Origin: Priestia abyssalis
GTDB taxonomy: Bacteria; Bacillota; Bacilli; Bacillales; Bacillaceae_H
Length of the DNA stretch: 64,000 bases
NCBI RefSeq assembly: GCF_002019595.1
Contig: NZ_KV917369.1
Span: forward strand, 4,480,624-4,544,623
Direction: 5' to 3'
In this document: one piece after another, positions 17,218 to 27,061 of the stretch
Layout: every line of letters starts with the position of its first letter
How positions within the stretch are numbered: the first letter of the stretch is position 1
Made by a program: the position numbers and the translations under genes
The notes under the pieces: generated by a model
The model's input: the letters and a program-made list of their open reading frames with translations, nothing else
Databases searched by the model: none
Told to the model about the DNA's origin: nothing

Positions 17218-19002
17218 TTATACCATGTTGTCCAGTTCACATGGAAGACTAATTGAAAAAGTCGTTCCTTCTCCAAGTTTACTGTGTACAGAAATGGTTC
17301 CTCCGTGCGCTTCAACAATATTTCTTGCAATGGCCAGCCCCAAACCAGTACCAGATTTTCCTCGGGTCCTCGCTTTGTCCGCCTTGTAGAAGCGTTCAAA
17401 TACAAACGGCAAATCATCCCCTGGAATACCGGCTCCATTATCCCGGACTTTGAACAGCAGTTCATCATTATGACGGCCCACTTGCAATAACACTTGCCCG
17501 CCTTCTTGCGTATGACGAATAGCATTATCAATTAAGTTAGTCAACACTTGTTCCATCCGATCAGGGTCAAACACTCCCTCATCTTCCGTTAACATGTGCT
17601 GTTCAAGTTCAACTGTCACTTGTTTTTCTTTTGCCAGTCCTTGAAATTTCCGTACAATTCTTTCCGAAAAATCAGCAACGGAGACATTAGTCGTATACAG
17701 CTGAATATGCCCTGCTTCCATACGGGCTAAATCCAGCAGTTCATTAACAAGGCGTCCCATACGAAGGGATTCATCATAAATAACTTTAGCAATTTCCTTC
17801 TTTTCCTCGTCTGTACTGGCAATGTCATCAACGATCGCCTCACTGTACCCTTGAAGCATCGCGATAGGGGTACGCAATTCGTGGGAGACATTGGCGATAA
17901 AGTCTTTCCGTAACTTATCCAGTCTTCGTTCTTCTGTCATGTCACGGACCACCACAACGGCTCCTCGAATCGTGGTTTGATTGTATAAAGGAGACATTAA
18001 GAGGACCCAACTGCGTCCTTGAATGTTCATTTCAATGCTCTGTTCCTCTTCCGAGGCCACAACCTGCTGAAATAAATGCTGTACTTTCACAGGAAGTTCG
18101 CTTTGCTGCTTGTCATTCTGCTCATAATTTGCCGCCTGTAAAAAGCGTTCAGCCGGAGGGTTTGTAATCAAAATAGAACCATCTCGGCTTAATGTAATGA
18201 CCCCATCCGCCATACTGCTTAAAATATTCGCTAAATGCTCTTTCTCTTGGCTGAGGGCATTAATATTATATTTGAGCTGACGGCCCATTTGATTAAATGC
18301 AATTGCCAATTCACCAATTTCATCATGTGTTAAAATCGGTACCTTCGTATCAAATTTCCCTTTTGCTACCTCAAAAGCAGCTTGTCTCATTTTTCGCAAT
18401 GGTGCTGTAATCCGAGTTGAAAGGAAGAAGGCAAAAATCGTCGTCAAAATGATTGCGACGCCGGCAGCAAGAAAAATGAATTTCGTCGTATGTTTAGAGG
18501 GTTCGGTAATAGAAGAAAGCGATTGGTATAAGTAAATAGCCCCCTGCTCTCCCTCTAATGATAGAGGCACACCCACTACATAAATGAAATGATCGGCATC
18601 CTCAACTTCTTCATTGCCAAAATACGTTTTTTTCTGAACCTTCTTTCCTGTTTGAATAACACTCTTTAGCGTTTTATCTTTCTCGAAAAGATTTGCTATT
18701 TCAGCTTTCTCTTTCTCTCCTACATTCATAAAATCAGGTTCTTCGCTTTGATTTCTCACAATGACAAGACTTGAGTCATCCATCAGTTCACTGACAATGG
18801 ACAATCCCATTTCTCCAGAATCTGTTCGCTCTAAAATATGAGAAATCTTGATTGCCCTTCCTGTCAGTTCTTTCTCAGCTTCGTCTATATGATAGTTTTC
18901 AAAGAATTCCAGTAGCAGAATAGTCAAAGTAAATAAAACAAAAGAAACTAATAATAAAATCGTGAACCATAATTTAACAACAACGCTTCGCCAAAACATC
19001 AT
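17218..19002 (-). CDS. resE: Sensor histidine kinase ResE
   Basis: Membrane kinase of the ResDE system for oxygen-limited and nitric-oxide-responsive respiration. 594 residues: transmembrane segment (about 10-30), extracellular domain (about 35-170), second transmembrane segment (about 174-193), HAMP (about 194-246), PAS (about 255-365), HisKA with phospho-acceptor FIANVSHELRTP (H about 377), and an ATPase domain with NLIDNAIRH, DNGAGI and GTGLGLAI. The start ATG overlaps the resD stop (ATGA), so translation is coupled. Confidence 0.94.
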   Translation of the reverse strand: MMFWRSVVVKLWFTILLLVSFVLFTLTILLLEFFENYHIDEAEKELTGRAIKISHILERTDSGEMGLSIVSELMDDSSLVIVRNQSEEPDFMNVGEKEKAEIANLFEKDKTLKSVIQTGKKVQKKTYFGNEEVEDADHFIYVVGVPLSLEGEQGAIYLYQSLSSITEPSKHTTKFIFLAAGVAIILTTIFAFFLSTRITAPLRKMRQAAFEVAKGKFDTKVPILTHDEIGELAIAFNQMGRQLKYNINALSQEKEHLANILSSMADGVITLSRDGSILITNPPAERFLQAANYEQNDKQQSELPVKVQHLFQQVVASEEEQSIEMNIQGRSWVLLMSPLYNQTTIRGAVVVVRDMTEERRLDKLRKDFIANVSHELRTPIAMLQGYSEAIVDDIASTDEEKKEIAKVIYDESLRMGRLVNELLDLARMEAGHIQLYTTNVSVADFSERIVRKFQGLAKEKQVTVELEQHMLTEDEGVFDPDRMEQVLTNLIDNAIRHTQEGGQVLLQVGRHNDELLFKVRDNGAGIPGDDLPFVFERFYKADKARTRGKSGTGLGLAIARNIVEAHGGTISVHSKLGEGTTFSISLPCELDNMV

Positions 19003-19718
19003 TCATTGCCAACCTCAAATTTATAGCCCACTCCCCATACCGTGACAATCATTTTAGCCGCTTCAGGGGAAACGCGATTCAATTTTTCACGCAGACGCTT
19101 GACATGAGTATCAACCGTACGCAAGTCTCCGAAGAAATCGTAGTGCCATACTTCTCTAAGCAATTGCTCTCGATCATATACTTTATCAGGCGTTTTAGCC
19201 AAGAAGCATAAAAGCTCGTATTCCTTAGGAGTCAAACTTACTTCCTGACCGTCAGCTGTGACACGGTGAGCATCATTATCTATCGTTAAATGAGGAAATA
19301 CAATTAAATCTTTCGCACTCGGTTCGGTTTGTAAATATGTAGTAGGAGAAGACCTTCTTAACAAAGCTTTCACCCGCAATACTACTTCACGCGGACTGAA
19401 AGGCTTTACGATATAGTCGTCTGTTCCGGCCTCAAAACCTTGAACCCGATTGATTTCTTCCCCTTTCGCCGTTAACATGATGATTGGTGTCGCTTTTTTC
19501 TCCCGCAATTCTTTACATACTTCAATACCGTCTTTACCAGGCATCATTAAATCAAGCAAAATTAAATCATAGTGATTGTTTAAAGCTTTTTCCAACGCTT
19601 CCTCTCCATCTTCCGCTTCTTCAATCACATAGTTTTCTCTTTCCAAATACATTTTCAATAAACGTCTAATTCTCTCTTCATCATCAACAATTAATACTTT
19701 CATCTCATTTTGCATCAT
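18999..19718 (-). CDS. resD: Response regulator ResD
   Basis: OmpR-type response regulator, 239 residues. Receiver domain with acidic pocket DDE (about 11-13), phospho-acceptor DLMMPG (D about 56) and conserved KPF (about 106-108); C-terminal winged helix (about 140-235, LTPKEYELLCFLAKTPDKVY and TVDTHVKRLREKL). It activates genes for anaerobic and nitrate respiration and resABC itself. Separated from resC by 239 bp, enough for its own promoter, as in B. subtilis. Confidence 0.95.
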   Translation of the reverse strand: MMQNEMKVLIVDDEERIRRLLKMYLERENYVIEEAEDGEEALEKALNNHYDLILLDLMMPGKDGIEVCKELREKKATPIIMLTAKGEEINRVQGFEAGTDDYIVKPFSPREVVLRVKALLRRSSPTTYLQTEPSAKDLIVFPHLTIDNDAHRVTADGQEVSLTPKEYELLCFLAKTPDKVYDREQLLREVWHYDFFGDLRTVDTHVKRLREKLNRVSPEAAKMIVTVWGVGYKFEVGNE

Positions 19719-19844
19719 TTATTCCTCCTCCTTCTAGTGTACAGAAAATGATTTTTGATATCTAGATTGATTGTCAATTTCCCTATATCTATTCATGATG
19801 TATGAAGTAAATCCTCTTCATAAATATATACATACATTCGATAT

Positions 19845-19884
19845 GCCCGTCCTTTGGTCATGTCGAATATTCTAAATCAATTTA
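19845..19884 (+). repeat. Family F motif with a Spo0A-box-like core, upstream of resD
   Basis: TGTCGAA at 19861-19867 inside a 30-bp block that matches the recS upstream region at 26 positions, followed again by an ATATAG stretch. It lies in the resC-resD gap, about 140 bp before resD. Confidence 0.5.
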
Positions 19885-19957
19885 TATAGAAGAAATGGGC
19901 CCTTCGCCATATCGCTGCTGCTCAACGAAATAAACGGAAAGACCCATCTCCACTTTG

Positions 19958-21136
19958 TTATGCGTATGAATGTAAACCGGCAATCACGAGATTGACCGCC
20001 ACCAAGTTAAACATAATGATGGCAAACCCTACTACGGCCAGCCACGCTGACTTTTCACCATGCCAGCCTTTTGAAAGGCGCAAATGTAAGAAAGCCGCGT
20101 AAAATAGCCAAGTAATAAGTGCCCATACTTCTTTTGGATCCCAGCCCCAAAACCGCGTCCACGCTATTTGTGCCCAAATCATCGCGAAAATAAGAGCCCC
20201 CAACGTAAAGACAGGAAAGCCAATCGCGACAGAACGATAACCGATTTCATCGAGCAAATCCAAATTTGTGTTTTTGACAAGCGGCTGAAGCGCAGCCCCA
20301 ATTCGCTTTCTTAAAATAAGACGTAAAACACCGTATAAAATAAGGCCGCTGGCTAAAGACCAAATTAATGTATTCAGCTTTTCAGCATTAATGACGGCCG
20401 GCATGTCCACAACAGGCTCAAAGCGTCCCGGCGTTTTAAGTTCTCCTTCGTGTAATCCGACCAGCGCCGGCATATTGTACGTTTCTTCTACTTGCCGTTC
20501 ATTTTTATCAACCCATTGAAACGAGGCTTCATAATCCATCGCTTTAAATGAAGTTGTCACAAGGACGAAGCCGATAACACTGATAAGACAGAATAAAATA
20601 AATTCCAGCCAAAACGTCTTTTTACTTGCTTTTGATTGATCCAGCACTTTAATCAAGTAAATCAATCCCACTGCAAAGCTAATGGCAAGAATGGACTCAC
20701 CGGCTGCAGCGGTCGTCACATGAATGTGAAGCCAATCACTCTGTAAAGCTGGAATGAGCGGTGAAATATCTCTTGGGAACATGCTGGCATATGCAATGAC
20801 CAAAATGGCAATTGGCAGCGTAAACAAACCAAGCATGCTCACTTTATAAATTAAGTAAATAATGATAAACGCTCCGACAAGCATCATGCCGAAAAAAGTC
20901 GTAAATTCAAACAAGTTACTGACAGGTGCATGCCCGGATGCTACCCACCTCGTAATAAAATATCCAAGCTGTGCAATAAACCCGATGATCGTCACTAAAA
21001 AACCAAGCTTTGACCAACGGTTTACGTTAGTTGTGCTGCGCTTGTCCCGAATGGCTCCTCCGAAGAAGAACGTTGCAACGAGATATAGAATAAATGCTGT
21101 ATATAACAGGTTGCTGCTTAAACTAGCCAGGTCCAC
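19958..21136 (-). CDS. resC: Cytochrome c biogenesis protein ResC (CcsA)
   Basis: Polytopic haem-handling protein of the system II cytochrome c synthase, 392 residues. It contains the WGWDPKEVWALITWLFYAAF haem-binding WWD-type motif near residues 330-350 and about eight membrane segments. Conserved histidines for haem lie in the loop with WLHIHVTTAAAGES (about 136-148) and near the C-terminus (LHLRLSKGWHG). It works with ResB at the membrane. Follows resB with a 16-bp gap. Confidence 0.95.
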   Translation of the reverse strand: MDLASLSSNLLYTAFILYLVATFFFGGAIRDKRSTTNVNRWSKLGFLVTIIGFIAQLGYFITRWVASGHAPVSNLFEFTTFFGMMLVGAFIIIYLIYKVSMLGLFTLPIAILVIAYASMFPRDISPLIPALQSDWLHIHVTTAAAGESILAISFAVGLIYLIKVLDQSKASKKTFWLEFILFCLISVIGFVLVTTSFKAMDYEASFQWVDKNERQVEETYNMPALVGLHEGELKTPGRFEPVVDMPAVINAEKLNTLIWSLASGLILYGVLRLILRKRIGAALQPLVKNTNLDLLDEIGYRSVAIGFPVFTLGALIFAMIWAQIAWTRFWGWDPKEVWALITWLFYAAFLHLRLSKGWHGEKSAWLAVVGFAIIMFNLVAVNLVIAGLHSYA

Positions 21137-21152
21137 CTTCCAGTTCCTCCTC

Positions 21153-22781
21153 TTAGCTTACTTTTTTCTCTTTATCCACCTGATCTTCAGGGGCTAAAAT
21201 AGCTGTATCTTTCAAGACGTTACTAATTTCATTTTTGAGTCCGTACCAGTTTTTGTTCGTATGTCCGGCAATCCAAAGCTCCTGCCCTACCCGCTGCACC
21301 CAAACGCGTCGATGATTCCAATACATCCCCTGGATGACCCCAATCATGAAAATGGCTCCTCCAATTCCTAAAATCCATAATGTTAAATCTTTACGGACCG
21401 TGAGACCAGCCACATTTTTCGTTTCAATTCCCGCAAACGACATTTTATATTTATTGTCACCGAGCGGCTCCAAATTTTGGCGAATGGCCACAAAGCTCAC
21501 TTCTCCTTTTGGACGGTCAGGCGTGAACATTTTAAAAACAAAAGCGGGGTTGTTCGGAACTTTCGTTTTTGTATTCGGATTTCCATCATCATCAAAATAA
21601 AAATCAGGAAAATAGCTTAACAGCTCGACATGGTAGCCATTTCCCAAATCATATTTTAATTGAGGATCATGTAAATTGACTTTCAACTGTCCATATGACT
21701 GTCCAGACTGTTTATCCGTCAACTTAAACGACATCGTACTTAATTCATCAAGCTTATAATCCACTTGATATAAGGCGTATTGGTCATGTTTCAGCGGCTC
21801 ATTGACACGGATTTGATGTTCTTTTATTTTTTCCAATTCAGGCTCAACCCCTGGAATGATCTCGCCCTTCCGTTCATACAGCATAACGTTAGATTGATAG
21901 TTCTTGGCAATCATTCCATCACCTGCGCGGCTGATCGCATTATCAAATACTTCTCCCTCTTTCTCCTTATCATATGTCTCAAAAATAAACGCCTCATTCT
22001 TTAAATAATAACGTCCTTCTGTTCCCGGAATAACCTTCGTTTCCCCTTCGCGAATCCAAAGCACCTCATCGACGTACATTCCCGGGAAGAACCGAAGCAT
22101 GGCCCCAACCAAAAAGATAATAAGCCCTATATGGTTGACGTAGGGACCCCACCTTGAAAATCGGCCTTTTTCGGCTAAAATGTTACCGTTTTCTTCACGA
22201 ATTTTATAGCGCCGCTGTTTTAACCGATTTTTCAACGTTTCATAGTCTGGTTCAGTCCATTCTGTATTGATACCGAATAAACGCTGTCTCTTTAAAAAGT
22301 TGGAATGGCGCGTCACCCCCTGCTTTTTCAAGGCGCGATAAAGCGGCACCACACGATCTAAGCTGCATATAACAAGAGAAATACCTATGGAAGCGACCAA
22401 AATGAGGTACCACCATGAACCGTATAAGTTATGAAACCCTAGTTCATAATATAATTTTCCGGTCCACCCGTACTGGTTTGCATAATACTCTGCAGGCGTG
22501 ACTGTTGGAGGTATGTACATTTCCTGCGGATAAATGGTCCCAAGAGCAGAGGCAATTAGTGTAATCACAATGAGCCAAACGCCCACTTTGACAGACGAAA
22601 AGAAATTCCAAATCTTATCGACGATCGTTTTGTTATACGTTTGTGAGCGTCTTGCACTTCCCTCATATCGCATATCCAATAGCTTTTTTGACTGTTCTTC
22701 GCTAACGGGCTTTCCACATGATTCACATAAAACCGTACCATGAGGGTTAACATGCCCGCATTCACATTTTACATGTTCCAT
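21153..22781 (-). CDS. resB: Cytochrome c biogenesis protein ResB
   Basis: Second subunit of the system II cytochrome c synthase, 542 residues. An N-terminal zinc-ribbon (CECGHVNPHGTVLCESCGK, residues about 5-23) is typical of Bacillus ResB. Membrane segments near 70-90, 130-150, 215-235 and 470-495 flank a large extracytoplasmic domain, and a polar C-terminal tail follows. It starts 13 bp after resA stops. Confidence 0.95.
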   Translation of the reverse strand: MEHVKCECGHVNPHGTVLCESCGKPVSEEQSKKLLDMRYEGSARRSQTYNKTIVDKIWNFFSSVKVGVWLIVITLIASALGTIYPQEMYIPPTVTPAEYYANQYGWTGKLYYELGFHNLYGSWWYLILVASIGISLVICSLDRVVPLYRALKKQGVTRHSNFLKRQRLFGINTEWTEPDYETLKNRLKQRRYKIREENGNILAEKGRFSRWGPYVNHIGLIIFLVGAMLRFFPGMYVDEVLWIREGETKVIPGTEGRYYLKNEAFIFETYDKEKEGEVFDNAISRAGDGMIAKNYQSNVMLYERKGEIIPGVEPELEKIKEHQIRVNEPLKHDQYALYQVDYKLDELSTMSFKLTDKQSGQSYGQLKVNLHDPQLKYDLGNGYHVELLSYFPDFYFDDDGNPNTKTKVPNNPAFVFKMFTPDRPKGEVSFVAIRQNLEPLGDNKYKMSFAGIETKNVAGLTVRKDLTLWILGIGGAIFMIGVIQGMYWNHRRVWVQRVGQELWIAGHTNKNWYGLKNEISNVLKDTAILAPEDQVDKEKKVS

Positions 22782-22794
22782 TGCTGAAAACTCC

Positions 22795-23316
22795 TTACGG
22801 TTTAATCATTTCCATGTATTCATTTATTTTCTGTTCATTCAAACCACCAAGAAACACATCTACGACCTTTCCTTCTTTATCAATTAAGAACGTCGTCGGT
22901 AACGGATCAACCCCGTAAGCGTTTAACACTTGTGAACCTTTATCAATCATGATAGGAAACGTCAATTGATAACGTTCCGCAAATTTTGTAACCGCTATAT
23001 TCGTTTCGTCCACGTTTACAGCCAAAATTTCTACACCTTGATCTTTGTAAACTTGATATTGTCTTTCCATAGCGGGCATCTCTCTTTCACAAGGCTTGCA
23101 CCATGTACCCCAAAAATTTAAAAATACCCCTTTTCCTCTGTAATCGGACAAGCGGTGGGCATTCCCCTCTAAGTCTGACAATACGAAGTCAGGCGCTGTA
23201 TCCCCTACTGCCACTTTTTCTTTACTTGTAAAAAATTGAACATATAACGTATATCCTAAAGCAGCCAGGAGTACAGCCAAAATAACCGTTCTCATCACTA
23301 AACGACGATTTTTCAT
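22795..23316 (-). CDS. resA: Thiol-disulfide oxidoreductase ResA
   Basis: Membrane-anchored thioredoxin-like protein, 173 residues, which reduces the haem-binding cysteines of apocytochrome c outside the cell. N-terminal anchor (about 9-28) and active site WGTWCKPCEREMP (Cys about 70 and 73). The GVDPLPTTFLIDKEGKV cis-proline region is present. First gene of resABC(DE). The 184-bp upstream gap should hold the ResD-controlled promoter; a TATAAT is visible at about 23355 but without a good -35, as expected for an activated promoter. Confidence 0.94.
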   Translation of the reverse strand: MKNRRLVMRTVILAVLLAALGYTLYVQFFTSKEKVAVGDTAPDFVLSDLEGNAHRLSDYRGKGVFLNFWGTWCKPCEREMPAMERQYQVYKDQGVEILAVNVDETNIAVTKFAERYQLTFPIMIDKGSQVLNAYGVDPLPTTFLIDKEGKVVDVFLGGLNEQKINEYMEMIKP

Positions 23317-23500
23317 GGCAAGTCTCCTCTAAAATATTTCTGAAAATACAGTATAAATTATAACATTTTTCACCTTTAATACCTTGAAAAGATTATGAAG
23401 GTTATGTGACGCATTATAGAAATATAGGTTTTTTTAACCAACTTTCCATACCGCTCTAACCGGCGACCCCCTCTTTAAAAGGAGCGCCGCTGGTAGAACT

Positions 23501-24226
23501 TTATTGAGCCGAATTCGCTAATACGTAAAGCTGCTTTACTTCGTGAGTCGTTAATTCACGAGATTCCCCCGCATTCAGCCCTTTTAAATCCAAGAAAGCA
23601 TAGCGCTCCCGTCTTAATTTCATAACAGGATGGCCGATGGCTTCAAACATTCGTCGTACTTGACGGTTTCTTCCTTCATGGATAGTCAATTCTACAATGG
23701 TTGTCTGCTTTCGCTTATCGACCGATACGACTTTCACCCGTGCTGGAGCGGTCATGCCATCTTCTAGACGAATCCCCTTCTCAAGCTGTTTGATTTTCTC
23801 GCGAAACGGAATGCCTTTTACTTTGGCAATATATACTTTTTCAATTTTATGTTTCGGGTGCATCAGCAGGTTGGCAAACTCGCCGTCATTTGTTAACAAT
23901 AACAGACCTGACGTATCGTAATCTAAACGGCCGACAGGATAAATGCGTGCTTCCGCATGCGGAAAATAATCCGTAACCGTTTTTCTTCCTCTTTCATCAC
24001 TTACACTCGAAATGACACCGCGCGGTTTATAAAATAAGAAATAAACAGGTACTTGTCGCTCAAGAGGAATTCCATTGACTTCTACTCGATCATTAGGCCC
24101 TACTTTTACGCCTAACTCCTTGACCACTTTCCCGTTTACTTTCACTTTTCCCTCTGTAATAAGCTCTTCTGCTTTTCTTCTTGATGCAACACCTGCATGT
24201 GCAATCACTTTCTGCAATCGTTCCAT
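23501..24226 (-). CDS. rluB: Ribosomal large-subunit pseudouridine synthase RluB
   Basis: RsuA/RluB-type pseudouridine synthase, 241 residues, modifying 23S rRNA. S4 RNA-binding domain (about 1-60, MERLQKVIAHAGVASRRKAEELI) followed by the catalytic domain with GRLDYDTSGLLLLTNDG, whose Asp (about 103) is the nucleophile. Position between spmB and resA matches B. subtilis. Confidence 0.94.
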   Translation of the reverse strand: MERLQKVIAHAGVASRRKAEELITEGKVKVNGKVVKELGVKVGPNDRVEVNGIPLERQVPVYFLFYKPRGVISSVSDERGRKTVTDYFPHAEARIYPVGRLDYDTSGLLLLTNDGEFANLLMHPKHKIEKVYIAKVKGIPFREKIKQLEKGIRLEDGMTAPARVKVVSVDKRKQTTIVELTIHEGRNRQVRRMFEAIGHPVMKLRRERYAFLDLKGLNAGESRELTTHEVKQLYVLANSAQ

Positions 24227-24321
24227 ATTGTTTTCACCTCTTGTAACATCTTACTTGTTTGCCGTTAATTGTACAAGCTTTCTATTTCATTAGTTTTGCA
24301 ATATAACAAGCATTCTAGACA

Positions 24322-24361
24322 TAAAATTCGGCATGGCCCCGAAAGGCCATGCCGAATTTTA
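24322..24361 (-). terminator. Terminator downstream of dacB-spmA-spmB
   Basis: Perfect stem AAAATTCGGCATGGCC / GGCCATGCCGAATTTT with a six-base loop, 50 bp after the spmB stop. Confidence 0.75.
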
Positions 24362-24412
24362 CAAAAGTATGAACTTATGGGGAAGGCCCTTTCCAGCAAA
24401 ATTTTTACTTAT

Positions 24413-24946
24413 TCATCCAAAGACAAGTGTAACGATTATAATAGAAGCAGCAAACCCTACTACATCGGCAAGCAAGCCCACTTTTAAGGCATCTCCCATT
24501 TTCTTAATTCCGACTGCTCCGAAGTATACGGTCAGTACATAAAAAGTCGTATCCGTGCTTCCTTGCATGGTTGAAGCAAGCCGTCCGATAAACGAATCCG
24601 GTCCATATGTAGCAATGAGGTCTGTTGTCAGCCCCAATGCCGCTGTCCCTGAAATGGGTCTGATCAAAGCGAGAGGAACAATTTCTGGAGGAATACCGAT
24701 TGCCTGCAAAGCCGGGCTTATAAGGGAAACGAAATACTCCATAGCTCCTGAAGCTCGGAAGATGGAAATGGCGACCATCATTCCTACAAGGAAAGGAATA
24801 AGAGAAAATGCAAGCTGAATTCCTTCTTTCCCTCCTTCTACGAACGCTTCATAAGTGGGAATTTTTTTCCATGTTGCATAAAGCAAGATTCCGCCGATAA
24901 TGAGCGGAATGAGAAAAAGCGAAATTTGATTAATCATGACCATCAA
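24413..24946 (-). CDS. spmB: Spore maturation protein SpmB
   Basis: Membrane protein of the nucleoside-recognition (Gate) family, 177 residues, about four to five membrane segments, with SGTAALGLTTDLIATYGPDS near residues 100-120. With SpmA it affects spore core dehydration and heat resistance. Start overlaps the end of spmA by 4 bp (ATGA). Confidence 0.93.
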   Translation of the reverse strand: MMVMINQISLFLIPLIIGGILLYATWKKIPTYEAFVEGGKEGIQLAFSLIPFLVGMMVAISIFRASGAMEYFVSLISPALQAIGIPPEIVPLALIRPISGTAALGLTTDLIATYGPDSFIGRLASTMQGSTDTTFYVLTVYFGAVGIKKMGDALKVGLLADVVGFAASIIIVTLVFG

Positions 24947-25539
24947 CGTCTTCCCCCTTTCCCTGCCCTTCTATAATAAAAGTAACGGTCCAACAAAACC
25001 GCGCCAATTGCAGAACAAATGGTAGCTAACAGCGTTGTCCCGATAATCTCGGCGGGATTTGCTGACTCGTATGTAATTCTAATCGCAATGACGGTTGTCG
25101 GGATAAGGGTCAAGCTGGATGTATTGATGGCAAGAAAGGTGATCATGGAACGGCTTGCTTCATCCGAGTCTCCATTGAGCTTTTGAAGCTGTTCCATCGC
25201 TTTAAGCCCTAATGGAGTGGCGGCATTTCCTAAACCAAACATGTTTGCGATCATATTCGATAAAATATAACCTATAGCAGGGTGGTCTTTTGGTATATCA
25301 GGAAACAGCCTCGCCACAATAGGACGAAATAAAGCAGCAAGCTTATCTAAAATTCCAGCTTGTTGGGCAATGCTCATCATCCCGAGCCAAAATACCAATA
25401 CACTGATTAAACCGATACTGATCGTGACCGCTTCAGAAGCACCTTGAAAAATGGCTTTGTTTACTTCATCCATCTTATCGTTTACGACAGCAAATACGAT
25501 ACCTATAAGAGTCAGTAACATCCAAATGATATTAACCAT
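24943..25539 (-). CDS. spmA: Spore maturation protein SpmA
   Basis: Membrane partner of SpmB, 198 residues with the family stretch MIANMFGLGNAATPLGLKAM near residues 93-112. The start overlaps the end of dacB by 8 bp, so dacB-spmA-spmB is one coupled operon, as in B. subtilis, where it is mother-cell specific under SigE. Confidence 0.93.
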   Translation of the reverse strand: MVNIIWMLLTLIGIVFAVVNDKMDEVNKAIFQGASEAVTISIGLISVLVFWLGMMSIAQQAGILDKLAALFRPIVARLFPDIPKDHPAIGYILSNMIANMFGLGNAATPLGLKAMEQLQKLNGDSDEASRSMITFLAINTSSLTLIPTTVIAIRITYESANPAEIIGTTLLATICSAIGAVLLDRYFYYRRAGKGGRR

Positions 25540-26701
25540 TCGATTGCACTCCTAAAATAAATAGAAATAAATTTTTGATCTTCTCTAAAAAAGATTCATC
25601 TTCATCTATGCTTAAGCCTTTTTTATAATAGATGGGCAGCCTTCCAATCTCTTCGTCTTCCTGATAAATATCGAGACGCCCAACAATATCCGGAATGTTT
25701 TGTTCATCTTTCCATAATTCCTTGTTTGGCTTGATCAAAGTCGCTTCAATCTTGATTGAACCCTTTTCGTCCTTTTCCAACGGATAGACAAAGTCTCTCT
25801 TCACATATACTTTCTTTTCATAATACGGATCATTAATATCATCGATTTTTCCTTTTTTGACGACTTTCGTCGGCTCAAACTTATCAAAACCCATTTCATA
25901 CATCCAAATATGATCATTCCAGTCACTCGGGGCATTCAATGTGACTGCAATTAAATCCATCCCATCCTTTGATGCTGTTGTAACAAGCGTACGCTTTGCT
26001 CTCTTTGTATATCCTGTTTTTCCGCCTGTACAATATGGGTATAAACTGGTAAGCAATTTATTTTTATTTTTCCATACACGGTCCCATTCTTCCTCCGGAT
26101 GAGGGGAACGATACAATTTAGTCCCAGAAATTTCCTGGAACTGCTCATTGTCCATCGCATATTTCATTAAAATAGCCATATCATATGCGGTGGAGTAATG
26201 ATTTTCATGATCATCCAGGCCGTGGGGATTGGCAAACTCCGTATTCACCATACCAATCTCTCGTGCTTTTTGATTCATGAGGTACACAAACCCATCCAAG
26301 CTTCCGCCTACATATTCTGCAATCGCGACAGCCGCGTCATTTCCTGATCGAAGCATCAATCCATACACAAGATCTTTAAGTTTAATTTTTTCGTTTGGCA
26401 CAAGATAAAGAGAAGATCCCTCCGTACCGACGGCACTGTTGCTGACCGTTATGTAATCCTCCATTTTGCCGGATTCAATCGCCAGAATCGCAGTCATAAT
26501 TTTCGTGATGCTCGCAATCCGAAGCTTTTTATGAACATCTTTTCCATACAATACCCTTCCTGTGTGCTGTTCTATTAAAACGGCACTTTGTGCGCTCACA
26601 CTCCCTGCGGCTGCGGAAGGTACAAATATATGAAAACTAAGAAGAACGGCCATTAAAAACAAGCCTATTTTGGTTAATGTTTTATTTTTAATTCGTTTCA
26701 T
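25532..26701 (-). CDS. dacB: Sporulation D-alanyl-D-alanine carboxypeptidase DacB (PBP5*)
   Basis: Low-molecular-weight penicillin-binding protein, 389 residues, trimming the spore cortex peptides. Signal peptide (about 1-33) then serine site SITK (about 63-66), SGN (about 118-120) and KTG (about 228-230). The sporulation role rather than the DacF role is taken from its operon with spmAB. A C-terminal amphipathic segment (FLEKIKNLFLFILG) may anchor it to the membrane. Confidence 0.93.
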   Translation of the reverse strand: MKRIKNKTLTKIGLFLMAVLLSFHIFVPSAAAGSVSAQSAVLIEQHTGRVLYGKDVHKKLRIASITKIMTAILAIESGKMEDYITVSNSAVGTEGSSLYLVPNEKIKLKDLVYGLMLRSGNDAAVAIAEYVGGSLDGFVYLMNQKAREIGMVNTEFANPHGLDDHENHYSTAYDMAILMKYAMDNEQFQEISGTKLYRSPHPEEEWDRVWKNKNKLLTSLYPYCTGGKTGYTKRAKRTLVTTASKDGMDLIAVTLNAPSDWNDHIWMYEMGFDKFEPTKVVKKGKIDDINDPYYEKKVYVKRDFVYPLEKDEKGSIKIEATLIKPNKELWKDEQNIPDIVGRLDIYQEDEEIGRLPIYYKKGLSIDEDESFLEKIKNLFLFILGVQSNG

Positions 26702-26734
26702 TCATATCATCCCGTCCCTTTGCTTGTTTGTACA

Positions 26735-26762
26735 AGTTTATGCTTGTCTTGAACGGTTATGA
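26735..26762 (-). promoter_or_regulatory. Candidate SigE promoter of dacB-spmAB
   Basis: On the minus strand TCATAAC (26756-26762), 13-bp spacer, CATAAACT (26735-26742). The -10 matches SigE consensus at 7 of 8 positions; the -35 is weaker. It is about 35 bp before the dacB start. Confidence 0.45.
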
Positions 26763-26916
26763 ATGAAATCTCTTTCTCTGAAAGAAAACCACGTGTTCAA
26801 CAAGCAAACTATAAGTCAAAGGATATGATACTTTTGACTCATCTCTTTAGTTTACATGATTTACGTGCAAGTTCAAAAGCAAAAAATAAGCATCCTTTAA
26901 AAAAGAACCAAAATAC

Positions 26917-26962
26917 AGCTGGCGGAGAAGCATACATTAACGCTTACGCTTCCCCGCCAGCT
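26917..26962. terminator. Hairpin downstream of sodF
   Basis: AGCTGGCGG-GAAGC pairs with GCTTCCCCGCCAGCT across a 15-base loop. It lies between sodF and the dacB promoter. The T-rich run is on the plus strand side, so use as a sodF terminator is uncertain. The gap 26993-27060 holds a family E repeat end. Confidence 0.55.
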
Positions 26963-26992
26963 TCTTTCTTTATTTTTAGACTATGTTAAAAT

Positions 26993-27060
26993 ATAGTGTT
27001 GTTTTTTGTGACTGAAACGAAAACAATCGAAATCAACATCATTCTTTAACAAAGCTACTT
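26993..27060 (-). repeat. Family E repeat end, single copy
   Basis: On the minus strand GCTTTGTTAAAGAATGATG then TTGATTTCGATTGTTTTCG. It is similar to both ends of the element at 31900-32095. It lies between sodF and the dacB region. Confidence 0.5.
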
Positions 27061-27061
27061 T

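Noticed and set aside
24362..24412. Possible fifth family A copy next to the spmB terminator (ACTTATGGGG)
   Set aside because: Only a short tail-like match; neither the AATCC loop nor hairpin 1 is present.
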